64,000 bases of DNA from Chrysomallon squamiferum (Eukaryota > Mollusca > Gastropoda > Neomphalida > Peltospiridae). This document shows, piece by piece, positions 1 through 10,708 of this stretch. The notes under the pieces are model-generated. The model made no database searches. It was given only the letters and a program-made list of their open reading frames with translations, and was not told the DNA's origin. Numbering within the stretch: position 1 is the stretch's first letter; every line of letters begins with the position of its first letter. The stretch spans positions 6,904,265 to 6,968,264 of the forward strand of contig CM022666.1 in assembly GCA_012295275.1 (NCBI GenBank). Direction: 5' to 3'. Both the position numbers and the translations under genes were made by a program.

Positions 1-560
1 AGAGAGAGATATAACAGGATTCATCTCATATCATATTAACAGTGGCATTCTACCAAACAATATTACATACAAAAACCATTGTGATAGTATTGCCATATCT
101 TATAATGGCAGTATATCAATCCATATTAAAGCCTTATTTTATGTCTGTATTCCCATACTTTTTATTATAGTTTTGCTAGCAGTAAAATCTCTATAGTGGC
201 AGTCCTCTTATCATATTATACTAGATTAAGCCAATATTAAATGCCTTTGTAGTGACTATCCTCCCATTATTAAAGATAAGAATATTGTGGCAGTCCTCTC
301 ATATCTTACATTATAGTTTTACCAAGTGATATTCTATTATCTTACAATACTAAAGGCATGTTTATTGTGGCAGTCCTCTGATATCTTACATTATAGTTTT
401 ACCAAGTGATGCTCTATGATCTTACAATATTAAAGGCGTGTTTATTGTGGCAGTCCTCTCATGTCTTTCAGTTTTAACATCCACCAAATATTAAACACAT
501 GCATACAGTGGCTGTCCTCCCAAGTCTGACTCTACAATGGCACCAATATATATCTGTCAA
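1..560. repeat. Degenerate ~80-bp tandem array
   Basis: The phrase GTGGCAGTCCTCT recurs at about 195, 287, 367 and 447, with a diverged copy at 506. The spacing is 80 bp in the best-conserved part (287 to 447). Each unit also carries TCTTACATTATAGTTTTACC and an AAAGGC(A/G)TGTTTATT segment. The left edge runs off the window. Confidence 0.85.
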
Positions 561-780
561 CATTAGCTGACAGCCCACACTAGGCGAGCTTTAGCTGCAC
601 AATCCATCTCAGTCATTTAGCCATTAAAGTGCTGCAGCTTTTCAAACAATTGCGATTGCTCAGTTTAATTATCTATTAGCCAATCACGGCCGATGTTTCA
701 TCACTGAAATGGATGATGAGTGTAATGACGTTAACATCGATCACATTGATTGGCTGAATTTATTTTGAGGAGATTTTTGA
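561..780. other. Unique-sequence island
   Basis: Non-repetitive, less AT-rich sequence between a tandem array and T-rich DNA. It has CpGs and several ATTA/TAAT cores but no ORF and no PSMD1-like codons on either strand. It is a candidate conserved non-coding element only by contrast with its surroundings. Confidence 0.35.
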
Positions 781-1151
781 TTGTTTTTTCATTCTTGTTT
801 TTTTTTTGTTGTTTTTTTTTAAATTTTAAATTTGTTTTTTTTGAACAAATGACTATATGTACATGTTAATGGGGAATTTCAATGTCAAATTAAAACTTTT
901 AACCTCACACACAGAGATTTAAAAAATTTTAAAACAGCATTATTCATTGTATGTGGGAAAGAGGAAATATTTCTTGCAATTAAATCAATGGCTTAAAAAT
1001 ATATAATTCCTCAAGTTTGGACTTCTCAAACAAAATGGTGAAGGATCAGTGTTTACAGTCATGTTTCTCATCCATGATATATCAAGGTGGAAAATTCATT
1101 AGTTTTGATTTTGAAATGGTTTAAAAACCTTAACCTTTATATAGTTCTTGA

Positions 1152-1156
<5 letters not shown>

Positions 1157-1232
<76 letters not shown>

Positions 1233-1247
1233 AGAGAGAGAGAGAGA
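1157..1247. repeat. (AG)n microsatellite
   Basis: About 37 uninterrupted AG units end at 1230. After a TA break, further AG units run to about 1247. Both open frames across it (Arg-Glu one way, Leu-Ser the other) are artefacts of the repeat. Confidence 0.98.
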
Positions 1248-2814
1248 AACAAAGGGAAAATGAATTTATGTACCATACAGAAAGAAAGAAGGATAAACAA
1301 AATACAATGAGAAAGAGTGAGAAAAGAAAAATATAGAATGAGAACATATATACATTTTTAAAACAAACTGGACTCAACACACTAGAATGGAGAGAGGAAA
1401 AGAAAAATGATAATCTATCGTTTTTTTTTTTTTTTTTACAGAATAAAAAAACAATATACATTCACGGTTATTGCACTACAACTTACACCATTCAAGTAAT
1501 TGCCAAACTCAGTGTGTACCAGCTACATATATCATCTGGGTTGGTTTAAAAAGACATATCTATCTATCTACACATCCTGCTTCTATCCTTCCGAACTGCC
1601 TGCACACACGGATCGAAAGAGAATAAAAAATGATGTAGAAGAAAAAGTATGGGGAAGAAGAAAAAAAAAAAAGTAAAAAAAAAAAAAAAAAAAAAAATAA
1701 AAATATGTAGAAAAAACAAATTAGACAGTAGAGAGAGCAAAAAAAAAAATAAAATAAATAAAAAAAACAAGAAGCTAATGAGCATGGGTTAAAAAAAAAA
1801 AAAAAAAAAATAACAAGAAGATATTTGTTATGGTAAAAAAAAAAGTGTTGTGATTTGTTTTAAAAACGAGATGTGTAAATTACTCAAGAACATAATGCAG
1901 AAGAGTGTAAGCAAAACAAGCCAGTGATCAATAACCAAATTGGCGATTTTAGCGCAAAAACATAAATCTGTTCAGGTTGAATAGTTGAGCGTCTTCGCGG
2001 GATGGGTCGTGTGTTGGCAATGTGATTTAGCTGTCCTGTTATTAACTGCATTCTTTTTGGCTTACCGTGGACAATTAAACATATTTCCTTGTGATGAAAG
2101 CTATTCTGAGAACAGATTTTGGTAGAAAGAAAGAAAGAAAAAAAAAAAAAAAAAAAAAAAATGGGGAAAGAAAAAAGAAAGGAAAGGAATAAATATTGTA
2201 AAAAAATTAGATTTGTAAATAAAAATGTTTTATCGTTTATCCTGAACCGATTTCAAAAACACTTTCTTTCTTTCTTTCTTTCTTTCTTTCTCTCTTTCTC
2301 TCTGGTTATACTCTCACCCCCACACACATGCACACATGTATGCATTTCTGTCTCTGTTTCTCTCATTTTCATTGTGTAGACAGATAAATGAAAGAGGGTA
2401 AAAGAATAAACAAAAATATAACATGCAACTGCACATTATCATAACATTAACCATTACCACCATCACTGCAACCAATATTCTTACCCTCATCATCATCATA
2501 GTCTGAGTATACCTTCATAAATCTCAAAATTCTTTTTTTTTTTATAAAATATGATTCCTGTCCTTCCTCACTCCTTATATTTATCATCATAAAAAAGAAC
2601 AAAAAAAAAAAAGGAAAAAAAAAAAACGAACTCTTCAGACAAAAGTACTGAATATTAGAAATGCATTTTAATTAAGAATCAATCAAACTGTGTTTTTAAC
2701 TAATGAAGGTTCAAACAAATCTCTGAGAGGTTTGTAATATAAGAATCTGGAAGCTCTGTGTAATGAAGTGATTGTTAGTATGTTACAATAGTTTCAGAAG
2801 ATAAAGATTAGTTT

Positions 2815-2885
2815 TGAATTTTAGCTGGTACAGGGATTTGATCTCACAACCCAGCAACAAGACCAACCACTGTGTAGTTTAATTA
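2815..2885 (-). repeat. Possible tRNA-derived SINE fragment
   Basis: Read on the minus strand, a GTGGTTGGTC segment is followed about 25 bases later by GAGATCAAATCCC. This resembles the A-box and B-box/T-arm spacing of tRNA-related SINE heads, which are known in cephalopods. No A-tail or target-site duplication was resolved. Confidence 0.3.
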
Positions 2886-3303
2886 TTTCTGTTGTTGAGA
2901 GAAGTAATTAGAGAATGCACTGAAACACACGCATACAAGAATCACAAATCATTTGCCTCAACAGTTATGCCTTTATATAAAAACATCAGCTTCAACAACA
3001 GCAATCCAAATCCAATAATTTGTATTTCACACAAACTGACAAAAAAAAAAAAAAAAATATATAAAAACAAAAATCGGTGTTTTACGACATTACCGCTAGA
3101 TCAGTATAAACAAGTTTTATACCAAAACCATGACAACATGCATGTTTTGTACATATTTTTAAAAAAACCAGAAAGAAAAGAGAAAAAAAAGAATTAATTT
3201 CTGCTTTAAAATGAATCGGCTAGGTGTGGAGAGACTTGTTTGTTGTTACACAGACCACAATCATGACAAAATGTGAAAAGCTATTAGTAAGTTAATCTGA
3301 TAA

Positions 3304-3377
3304 GTGTGGTGTGAGACCCTGACTTATTTTTAAAAAAAACATGTGGTGTGAGACCCTGACTTATTTAAAAAAAAACA
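3304..3377. repeat. Two-copy 37-bp tandem duplication
   Basis: TGTGGTGTGAGACCCTGACT occurs at 3305 and again at 3342. Each copy is followed by TTATTT and an A-run. The near-identity suggests a recent duplication. A short CT run follows at about 3380. Confidence 0.9.
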
Positions 3378-3719
3378 CATCTCTCTCTCTCTCTCTCTCA
3401 GGATGCCTGGCCAGGCATACTTTTCATCTGAAACCAAAAATTCTTCTTCTGTCTGTGATCCTGATGTTCAAGCACGTCATGACTGTTCATCTGTTTTACA
3501 ACATATTCTAACATTAAACAAACCTTTACCCATCTTTTAAAATATTTACTAGCTTCAAAATATATCCTTGCTTTAAAATAAATCTCATACCGAATTTTAA
3601 AAATATCCTTCAGATAAAATACATAATTATTTTACAGTATATCCTTTCTTCAAAATACATTTTTTTTTCTGACTTTACAATGTGTTTTTGCTATTGTTTA
3701 CAACTTAAACAGATATTAC

Positions 3720-4690
3720 TACCTGTTTTAACAGTCTCACAAAAATATTTGTAAGAACAAAGTAACCAGTGGATGCAACAATTAACCACAACCTTGTACA
3801 GCATGCTGCAACAATAAGCAGCATAACAGACTAACAATGAACTGACTAATGATTATAACAACCAGTTATAGGACAATACACAACCAAGTATGTTTTACAA
3901 CAACCAGCTAGATGAAGATATGTATGTTGATAAAACAGTCAACTCTATCATGATAACAGCCAAATACAATGAAATATAACAACCAACTGTATGATGAATA
4001 ACAACCAAATATATGATATAACATTTAGAAGTATGGTAATATAACAACTGACAGTATGGCGACATAACAACTGACAGTATGGCAATACATCAACTAACAG
4101 TATGGCGACATAACAACTGACAGTATGGTGACATAACAACTGACAGTATGGCGACATAACAACTGACAGTATGGCAACATAACAATTGACAGTATGGCAA
4201 TACAACAACTGACAGTATGTGATGTAACAATTGACAGTATGGCAATACAACAACTGACAGTATGGCGATATAACAACTGACAGTATGGTAATATAACAAC
4301 TGACAGTATGGCAATGCAACAACTGACAGTATGGTGATATAACAACTGACAGTATGGCGACATAACAACTGACAGTATGGTGACATAACAACAGACAGTA
4401 TGGCGACATAAAAACTGACAGCATGGCAACATAACAACTGACAGCATGGCGACATAACAACTGACAGTATGGTGACATAACAACTGACAGTATGGCAACG
4501 TAACAACTGACAGTATGGCGATATAACAACTGACAGTATGGCATTACAACAACTGACAGTATGGCAACATAACAACTGAAAGAATGGTCATATAACAAAC
4601 AACCGTACACTGATCACCAACAATAAGTGACACGACAACGATGTTAACAACCAAACGTATTATCATGTAACAACAAAATGCTCTGACATA
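3720..4690. repeat. 23-bp minisatellite with degenerate margins
   Basis: The core (about 4023-4580) holds roughly two dozen copies of a 23-bp unit containing AACAACTGACAGTATGG followed by a variable (C/T)(G/A)A(C/T)AT spacer. Successive CAGTATGG motifs at 4052, 4075 and 4098 fix the period at 23. On both sides the unit decays to loose AACAACCAA-type copies (3720-4020 and 4580-4690), the usual picture of slippage or unequal exchange homogenising the centre. Because 23 is not a multiple of 3, all three minus-strand frames stay open through it (up to 220 codons). These are not genes. Confidence 0.95.
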
Positions 4691-5290
4691 TCCGAGGACT
4701 GGTGCTTGTCTGTGACCATGTTGTGCAGCCAGTAAGATGTGACAGACAGAAAATTGCGGCTGTTAAGAAAAAGTGACTAATTATTCTTATATCGGTCAAC
4801 AAGCAAACAGTTTAAAAGAGTCAGCCGTTATTCTCGGTCTGCCAGCGAAACTGATAAATGCCTTAAAGAAACAAACGTTAATTCATCGGCTTCTCGCGAA
4901 GGACAATAAATTCCATTAGAGGCACGGAGAACAAGCCATTCCAGTCAGCCCCACTTCCACAACGTTGCCAGCGCCAATTTTACAAGCATGTACGACGATT
5001 GTGCCTGTGCGTAAACAGCAGGATTCGCGAGATTTATTGTTATTATTCTTCCCCAGCAAGATTGAAACGTCTGGCGAAAAGGCTTTGTCAAAGACGGTCT
5101 GTTGTTATGCGTTGTTAAGTGAAACGAAACCTGCGAGGCCGAGGAGGTTGCTTCATTGCGCCGAATGTTTGTGTCCAGCAGTTGAAAGTCAGCATTGTTT
5201 GGAGACGAATGTGAAAAGTTACAAAAGCGAGATGGAGACAAAAGTTTCTGATTTTGACTTTGAACATTTAGAGTGCAGTTTATTATCATC
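4691..5290. other. GC-richer, CpG-containing unique island
   Basis: About 600 bp of non-repetitive sequence with many CpGs, strikingly unlike the flanking AT-rich DNA. A frame is open through much of it on the plus strand, but its first in-frame ATG comes only near the end (5233) and the predicted residues match no family I know. I read it as a possible regulatory island or an unrecognised exon. Confidence 0.4.
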
Positions 5291-5380
5291 ATTGTCATCA
5301 TCATCATCAGGCATCATGGCCTTGGACTTTCAATGGAAGCATTGTCAAGACGATGTGAAAGATTTCAGATGACGTCTCTG

Positions 5381-5790
5381 AATGTTGATAATTAATACAC
5401 AGACATATAAACTTATATTTGTATTCATGTATTCATCAAGCACATATTTCATGTGTCACAATAAAAATTTCAGCTGATATTTTTATATGTTAGTAATTAA
5501 TAAAACTTACATATATATTTGTAATCATGGTTCAAGCACATATTTGATGGGTCTCACTAAAGACACTGTCTAAATGATTTAAAAGCTTTCAGCTGATATC
5601 TTTTAACAATTAAAGTAGTTATATTCATGGTTCAAGCACATATTTGATGGGTCTCACTAAAAGCACTGTCTAAATGATTTGAAAGCTTTCAGCTGATGTC
5701 TCTGTATTTATTAACAATTAACATATTTACATAAGTAGTTATATTCATGGTTCAAGCACACACTTGATGGGTCAGAGTCTTTATCAAAGA
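5381..5790. repeat. Degenerate ~100-120-bp tandem array
   Basis: Units carry TTCAAGCACATATTTGATGG, GTCTCACTAAA and TTTCAGCTGAT. The GTCTCACTAAA block sits at 5551 and 5651, with diverged copies near 5450 and 5771. About four copies are visible. Confidence 0.85.
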
Positions 5791-6122
5791 TGGCTGCCAC
5801 GTCCTTGTTGAGTCCTGTGTTTTATTACTGATGCTACTCAGTGGAACAGAGATAGACTGAAGTGTGACAGATCGCATGTTCTACTCTTCTCAGGGAACCG
5901 AAGACGTTACTTCCTGTTCTGACTTCAGCCAAAATTCCACGAGAAACACATCAAAGCTATCTTGTCTACGATTTGAGAACATTTTTTTTGTAACAGTGAT
6001 TATTTAAACAGCTGTCTGCTGAAAAACCTTTCTGTACTGCAGTGATGTGAATAATTTAAACATACATGGCTCAACTGAATAATGAATGCAGATACAAACA
6101 TGCATGCAAACAGAATCAGATT
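5791..6122. other. Unique intronic sequence
   Basis: Non-repetitive sequence with some CpGs (5800-5980), then AT-rich DNA leading into a CA/GA array. There is no supportable ORF. Confidence 0.4.
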
Positions 6123-6147
6123 CACACACACACACACACACACACAC

Positions 6148-6216
<69 letters not shown>
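6123..6216. repeat. Compound (CA)n(GA)n microsatellite
   Basis: CA units run from 6123 to about 6148, then GA units from 6151 to 6216. A short ATATAT run follows near 6268. Confidence 0.97.
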
Positions 6217-6219
<3 letters not shown>

Positions 6220-7040
6220 CGATAACACAAGGACAATAACAATGTGTTCTTCAAGCACACACACATTATATATATATATATATATATTAAATCTTTCTAC
6301 ATATCTAAATAAATTTTATACCATTTTTTTCCAATTATATCAGCATAAGCATATAATAAATAAATAAATAAATAAATAATAATAACAGTAATAATAATAT
6401 AATCACCAACAACAGCAACAATAATAAATTAATAAAAAAAGAAAAAAATTAATTTTAAAAAAGAAAAAATACTAATTCATCACTAACAATTAAAAGTTTA
6501 TAATTATTAAAAACGGTAACATCAGTAAAATGTTGCAATGAAAGTTATCACTAACCAGAAAACTGCTAGATGCACTAAGGTGAGATAACATGAAGGTGTG
6601 TCAGGTAAAAATGTACAGGTGAAAACACCTGTCTTAATATCACACAGGTGAAATGAGCAGAACCAAGATTAATTCTGTTTCAAGTGAACCGTTTACTTGT
6701 TTTCAAAAAATTTACTTCCTTTCTGATGAATTGTAAATAAAAATTTAAAAAAATTTTTTTTTTTTTTATAAAAATACTAATTTAAAAACATTTATCAAAA
6801 TTGTTGTAGATAAATGAATTAATTTCTTTTCTCTTTTTCTTTATTATTATTTTTTTAAATATAAAGAAATAAAAAAAAAAAAAATATAAAAAAAAATAAA
6901 ATTTTTTTTTTAAAAACCAAATCATATAATAAACAGGAATTCAGGATATGGAAAAAAAAAAAAAAAAAAAAAAAAAATCAATAAAAAAAAAATCTAATAT
7001 CTAAATTTGAAATCAGTTTCCAAAATTAACAAACAACATC

Positions 7041-7075
<35 letters not shown>

Positions 7076-8220
7076 ATAATAAATAATAAAATAATTCTAA
7101 AAATATTTATCTAAATAACTGTAGATAAGCAAATTTATTAAAGCATTTCTTTTTTTAAATTTTTATAAAAAAAATTTGAAAACCAAATCAAACTATATTC
7201 AGGAAAGTCAGGATAACAAAAACAAAAAAAATTTCTAAATTCAATATTTATTTTTTAACATTTATATATTTTTTTTTCATCTTTTTTTATCCATTTCTAA
7301 AATTAAAATTTAATTCGCCTCAGTAAACATCAGTTGCCCGTAAAGCTTATTACATCTGGATAAAAGTGAGTCAATTAATATTTATTTTAGGAAATCATTT
7401 TTCTAATTCTTTTCCTCATTTATCTGGGATTATTTTTTATTTTATATTATTTTTCTAAACAGCAACTTATAATGAAGATGATAATACTGTTATACTAATA
7501 ATGATAATAATAAAGTTCACAATAACAGTACATTGAATATTAACCTCAATCCTAATATACTATTCCTACTACTACTGCTAATATCTCCATAATAATAATA
7601 ACAATAACAACAATAATAATAATAATAATTGTAATAGTAGTAGTAGTAGTAGTTATAGTAGTATTAGTAATAACAGAGTAATAACAACATAATAATAATT
7701 ATAATAAAATAATAATGATGATGAAAACAAGAAGAAAAAGAAAATGGTAAATAAACAACAACAAAAACAAAAGTAATCAAACAAGCTTAAATCAAACTGC
7801 ATTAAATAAAAAAAGGTTTCCTACAAAACTTGAACTTTCAGTCTCTGATAACATCTGGTTTCACTCCAAAATGGTTTAAACTTAAACACGTTCAATGCGA
7901 TCTGATTAATTTTAATAGTATGTTTAAATAATTTCCTATCATACTCTTCATCAATGAAATACCAGGTCTTTAATTTATTTTATTTTTATTATTTTTTATT
8001 ATTTATTTATTTATTTTTAAATTAACTTGTTAAACATTTTTTTATAATAATAATATTATTGTTATTATTATTATTATTGAACATAATTCTTCTTTACCAT
8101 ATGAACAGAAATAAAAACACTAAAAAGAGAAAAACTGATTCATTTTTGTTGTGGAATCTAAACAAAACACAAAATACATTTAACGTAAAATATAATTATG
8201 AAAATGTCAGAAAGAGAGAG
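6217..8220. other. Extremely AT-rich tract with A/T homopolymers
   Basis: A/T homopolymers (for example 6955-6978 and 7044-7072), AAT/AAC/AGT triplet runs around 7590-7660 and TTTA runs near 7980. No gene is seen. Its composition fits scaffold/matrix-attachment-like DNA but nothing specific. Confidence 0.6.
6616..6650. promoter_or_regulatory. Clustered CAGGTG/CACCTG E-boxes (bipartite)
   Basis: CAGGTG (6616-6621) and CACCTG (6626-6631) form the perfect inverted repeat ACAGGTG-AAAA-CACCTGT. Another CAGGTG follows at 6645-6650. The hexamer is the Snail/Scratch/ZEB and class I bHLH core. Function is inferred from motif clustering only. Confidence 0.35.
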
Positions 8221-8996
8221 ATACAAATGTGGCGTTGTGACTGATGTAGTGTATGTGTGACTGGCACGTCATCAGCGATGATGTAACAGTGATCTGATGC
8301 TGTGTTAGTGTTGCTGCTGAAGTTAGGAGAATATTGATTGTGTTGGAAACTGAATCTACAGTTTGTTATTGTGAAAATGTTTTCAATCAATTCTGGATAA
8401 AACAAACAGGTTTAGAAAAAAGAAAAAAAGGAATTAAAAAAAAAAGAATGAAAAAAAGAAGAGAAAAATAAATAGAAGAACAAGCAGTAATATAGAAAAT
8501 AAAATAAAATAAAATAAAATAAAATAAAATAAAATAAAAAAAAAAAAATTATTAAGAAATAAAAATTAAATAAATAATTAATATTGTTATTGTAAACACT
8601 AATTGTCTCTCTTTTTCTCTGCTTCCCTCCCTCCTTTCTGACCCTCACTCTTATCCTTTCCCCATCTCTGTATATCTCTCTATAACTCTCTCTGTCTGCC
8701 ACTCTCTTTTTCATTCACATATACTTCACTAACCTTTCATAATTTTACCTCCAAATTTAGCAGACAAAAAAAAGAAAAAAGAAAAACAGTAAAAAAAAAA
8801 AATAATAATAATAATAAATAATAATAATAAAAAAAAGACAGCAAATTTTCGTCATCTTCCCACCTAAAATAACAATTTTCATCTCTTTCACATGCCGTGT
8901 AAATAAAAGTCAAAGGGAATGAATTGGTGCGACAGACACATTAGGTTAAATGTCTGACAGAAACATTTATGTCAAACACATGAATAGATAAGATAA

Positions 8997-9031
<35 letters not shown>

Positions 9032-9534
9032 ATGAAAGAAATCGAAGAAAAATTTCTAAGGTGAAGAGAAGAAAATGTTGCAGAAAAAACAACAAGCAGC
9101 ATGACAAGTGTATTAATAAAGTTGATTTATAAATTTCTTGTTAATCACGTGTCTGAGTTGACGTAGCAGACGTCTGAATAGCCATGACAGCGTTTGACGA
9201 TTTACATGATGCAGACGTGAAAAAAAAAAAAAAAAAAAAAATGGAGAGAAAAAAAGAAACTGAAGATGCAAAGTTTGACGTTTATTCAATAAATTTGTGG
9301 TTTTTTCTTTTTATATAAACTTTTTGTTGTAAACTATAATAATTTTTAGTTTTCTAAAAGTGTATCTTGCAAAAGGAATAAAGTTTTCAAATAACTAATT
9401 AATGCAACAAAAATGATTAAATTAATATTAAAAAAACAAGAAAACACCACCAAATAACTAAACAAAGCAATAATAAAAAAAAAAAAAAATAAATAAATAA
9501 AAATAAATAAAAAATAAAAATGACAACAATAATC

Positions 9535-9610
<76 letters not shown>

Positions 9611-9870
9611 GTAATATTAATGACAATAAACAACAACAACAATAATAACTATAATAACAATCAGCTGGACACTATCTACATCAACTTGACCACTTGACCA
9701 AGATACATTAATCAAATACTCCTTCATGCCATAAAGAACTTTTACGGCAACGAAAAAAAAATAATAAAAAAAAGTTCGTTCCACTTTGGACAGGACAGAA
9801 CCAATTTTCGTGAAATGATTTAATGAGGTAACAAGCTGAAGACAGAAAACTGTTAGATCTCAACACTCAC
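8221..9870. other. Intronic sequence next to the PSMD1 donor
   Basis: A unique patch (8225-8400) contains CACGTCATCAGCGATGATG. It is followed by an (AAAAT)n run (about 8485-8540), CT-rich DNA, poly-A runs (9000-9030 and 9221-9241), another unique patch (9130-9215, with several ACGT cores) and A-rich DNA up to the exon. No gene is seen other than the exon that follows. Confidence 0.55.
9535..9611. repeat. (AAT)n microsatellite
   Basis: AAT/ATA triplets with one interruption near 9580, just upstream of the PSMD1 donor side. Poly-Ile/Leu/Tyr frames across it are artefacts. Confidence 0.97.
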
Positions 9871-9985
9871 CTTGAGTCCTGTACCTGCGCATGCGATTCC
9901 TAGCGCCATCGCAGCTCCGAATCTGACGTGAGGGTTGTAGCTTTCTGACAACAGCGACACAACACTGGGACACTGCTCCGGAGTC
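9871..9985 (-). CDS. PSMD1: Internal exon of 26S proteasome non-ATPase regulatory subunit 1 (PSMD1/Rpn2)
   Basis: PSMD1/Rpn2 is the large scaffold subunit of the 19S regulatory particle base. Its proteasome/cyclosome (PC) repeats form a toroid that docks the ubiquitin receptor Rpn13. Read on the minus strand, this 115-nt exon is one nucleotide plus 38 full codons, beginning [15 protein letters not shown] and ending with [13 protein letters not shown] followed by LK. From memory of human PSMD1 this differs at only about three residues (F for Y before GAA, A for C, L for N) and lies in the later PC repeats, before the C-terminal KE-rich tail. The acceptor (high-coordinate side) is a pyrimidine-rich tract ending TTTCAG. 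The donor (low-coordinate side) is AAG/GTGAGT. The exon enters in phase 2, the split codon being consistent with the conserved Arg before TPEQ, and leaves in phase 0. It has no frameshift or stop, so a live exon is far likelier than a retrocopy. Neighbouring exons must lie outside the window. Confidence 0.95.
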
Positions 9986-10010
9986 CTGAAACGAGAGGGA
10001 GAGAGACGGT

Positions 10011-10224
10011 TTTACTTATTTTCTTATTTATTTTGTTAGTTATTTATTTATTTTGTCAGTTATTTATTTTATTTATTTTTTTTGGTTATTTTTATTTTTA
10101 ATTTTTTTATTTATGTTTTTTTTTTTGGCATTTATTTATTCTGTTATGTATTTTATTATTTATTTACTTTTTTTTTGTTTTTTTTTGGTTATTTATTTAT
10201 TCTGTTATTTATTTTCTTATTTGT

Positions 10225-10263
<39 letters not shown>

Positions 10264-10440
10264 GTTTCTTATTTTCTTATTTATTTTCTTATTTATTTAG
10301 TTTCTTATTTATTTTCTTATTTATTTATATATTTATTTATTTTCTTATTTATTTTCTTATTTATTTATTTATTTAGTTGTTTGCTATTTATTTAATTATC
10401 TTGGTATATATACATTTATTTTCTTATTTGTTTATTTAAA
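10011..10440. repeat. (TTAT)n tetranucleotide array
   Basis: About 430 bp of TTAT/TTTATT units with interruptions, immediately upstream (in PSMD1 sense) of the acceptor polypyrimidine tract. In the PSMD1 transcript it reads as AAATA-type sequence. It translates as Phe/Leu/Tyr runs that are not genes. Confidence 0.95.
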
Positions 10441-10623
10441 ATCAGAGGGAAAATATTAAAGAGCTAGCAGGATGATGTTGGAAGTTAGAGAAAGAAAATG
10501 AAAAAAAGAGAAATAAAGAGAGAAACAAAAAGTAAAAATAAAAAATGTGGGAAAAGTGAAATAGGACAGACTGAATGATAGAAACATAAGGCATTAGATA
10601 AACAGACAGACAGACACAAAGAA

Positions 10624-10626
<3 letters not shown>

Positions 10627-10704
<78 letters not shown>
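10627..10704. repeat. (GA)n microsatellite
   Basis: About 39 uninterrupted GA units, with loosely related purine-rich DNA on both sides. Confidence 0.98.

Positions 10705-10708
<4 letters not shown>

Larger units (their letters stand above)
781..3719. other. AT-rich intronic sequence with simple repeats
   Basis: Apart from the elements listed separately, this holds poly-A/poly-T runs (for example around 1660-1700, 1790-1810 and 2140-2160), a CTTT run near 2265-2290, a unique patch at about 1880-2100, and otherwise undistinguished AT-rich DNA. No gene is seen. Confidence 0.6.
1..9870 (-). other. PSMD1: Inferred PSMD1 intron 3' of the exon (partial)
   Basis: This begins with the GTGAGT donor at 9870 (minus strand). 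The following exon, expected to encode a segment like EAINLLEPM, was not found down to position 1. The interval consists of repeats, AT-rich sequence and a few unique islands. Confidence 0.7.

Noticed and set aside
4023-4580. CRISPR-like regular repeat
   Set aside because: There are no unique spacers. The whole 23-bp unit repeats with point variants, and the sequence is animal-type DNA.
3948-4610. Three overlapping long minus-strand ORFs (up to 220 codons)
   Set aside because: They are the 23-bp minisatellite read in three frames. The unit length is not a multiple of 3 and the unit has no stop on that strand, so every frame is open.
4965-5372. 135-codon plus-strand ORF
   Set aside because: It starts at TTG and has no in-frame ATG before 5233. 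It has no known domain or splice context and ends in a Ser run from TCA triplets. Kept only as part of a unique island.
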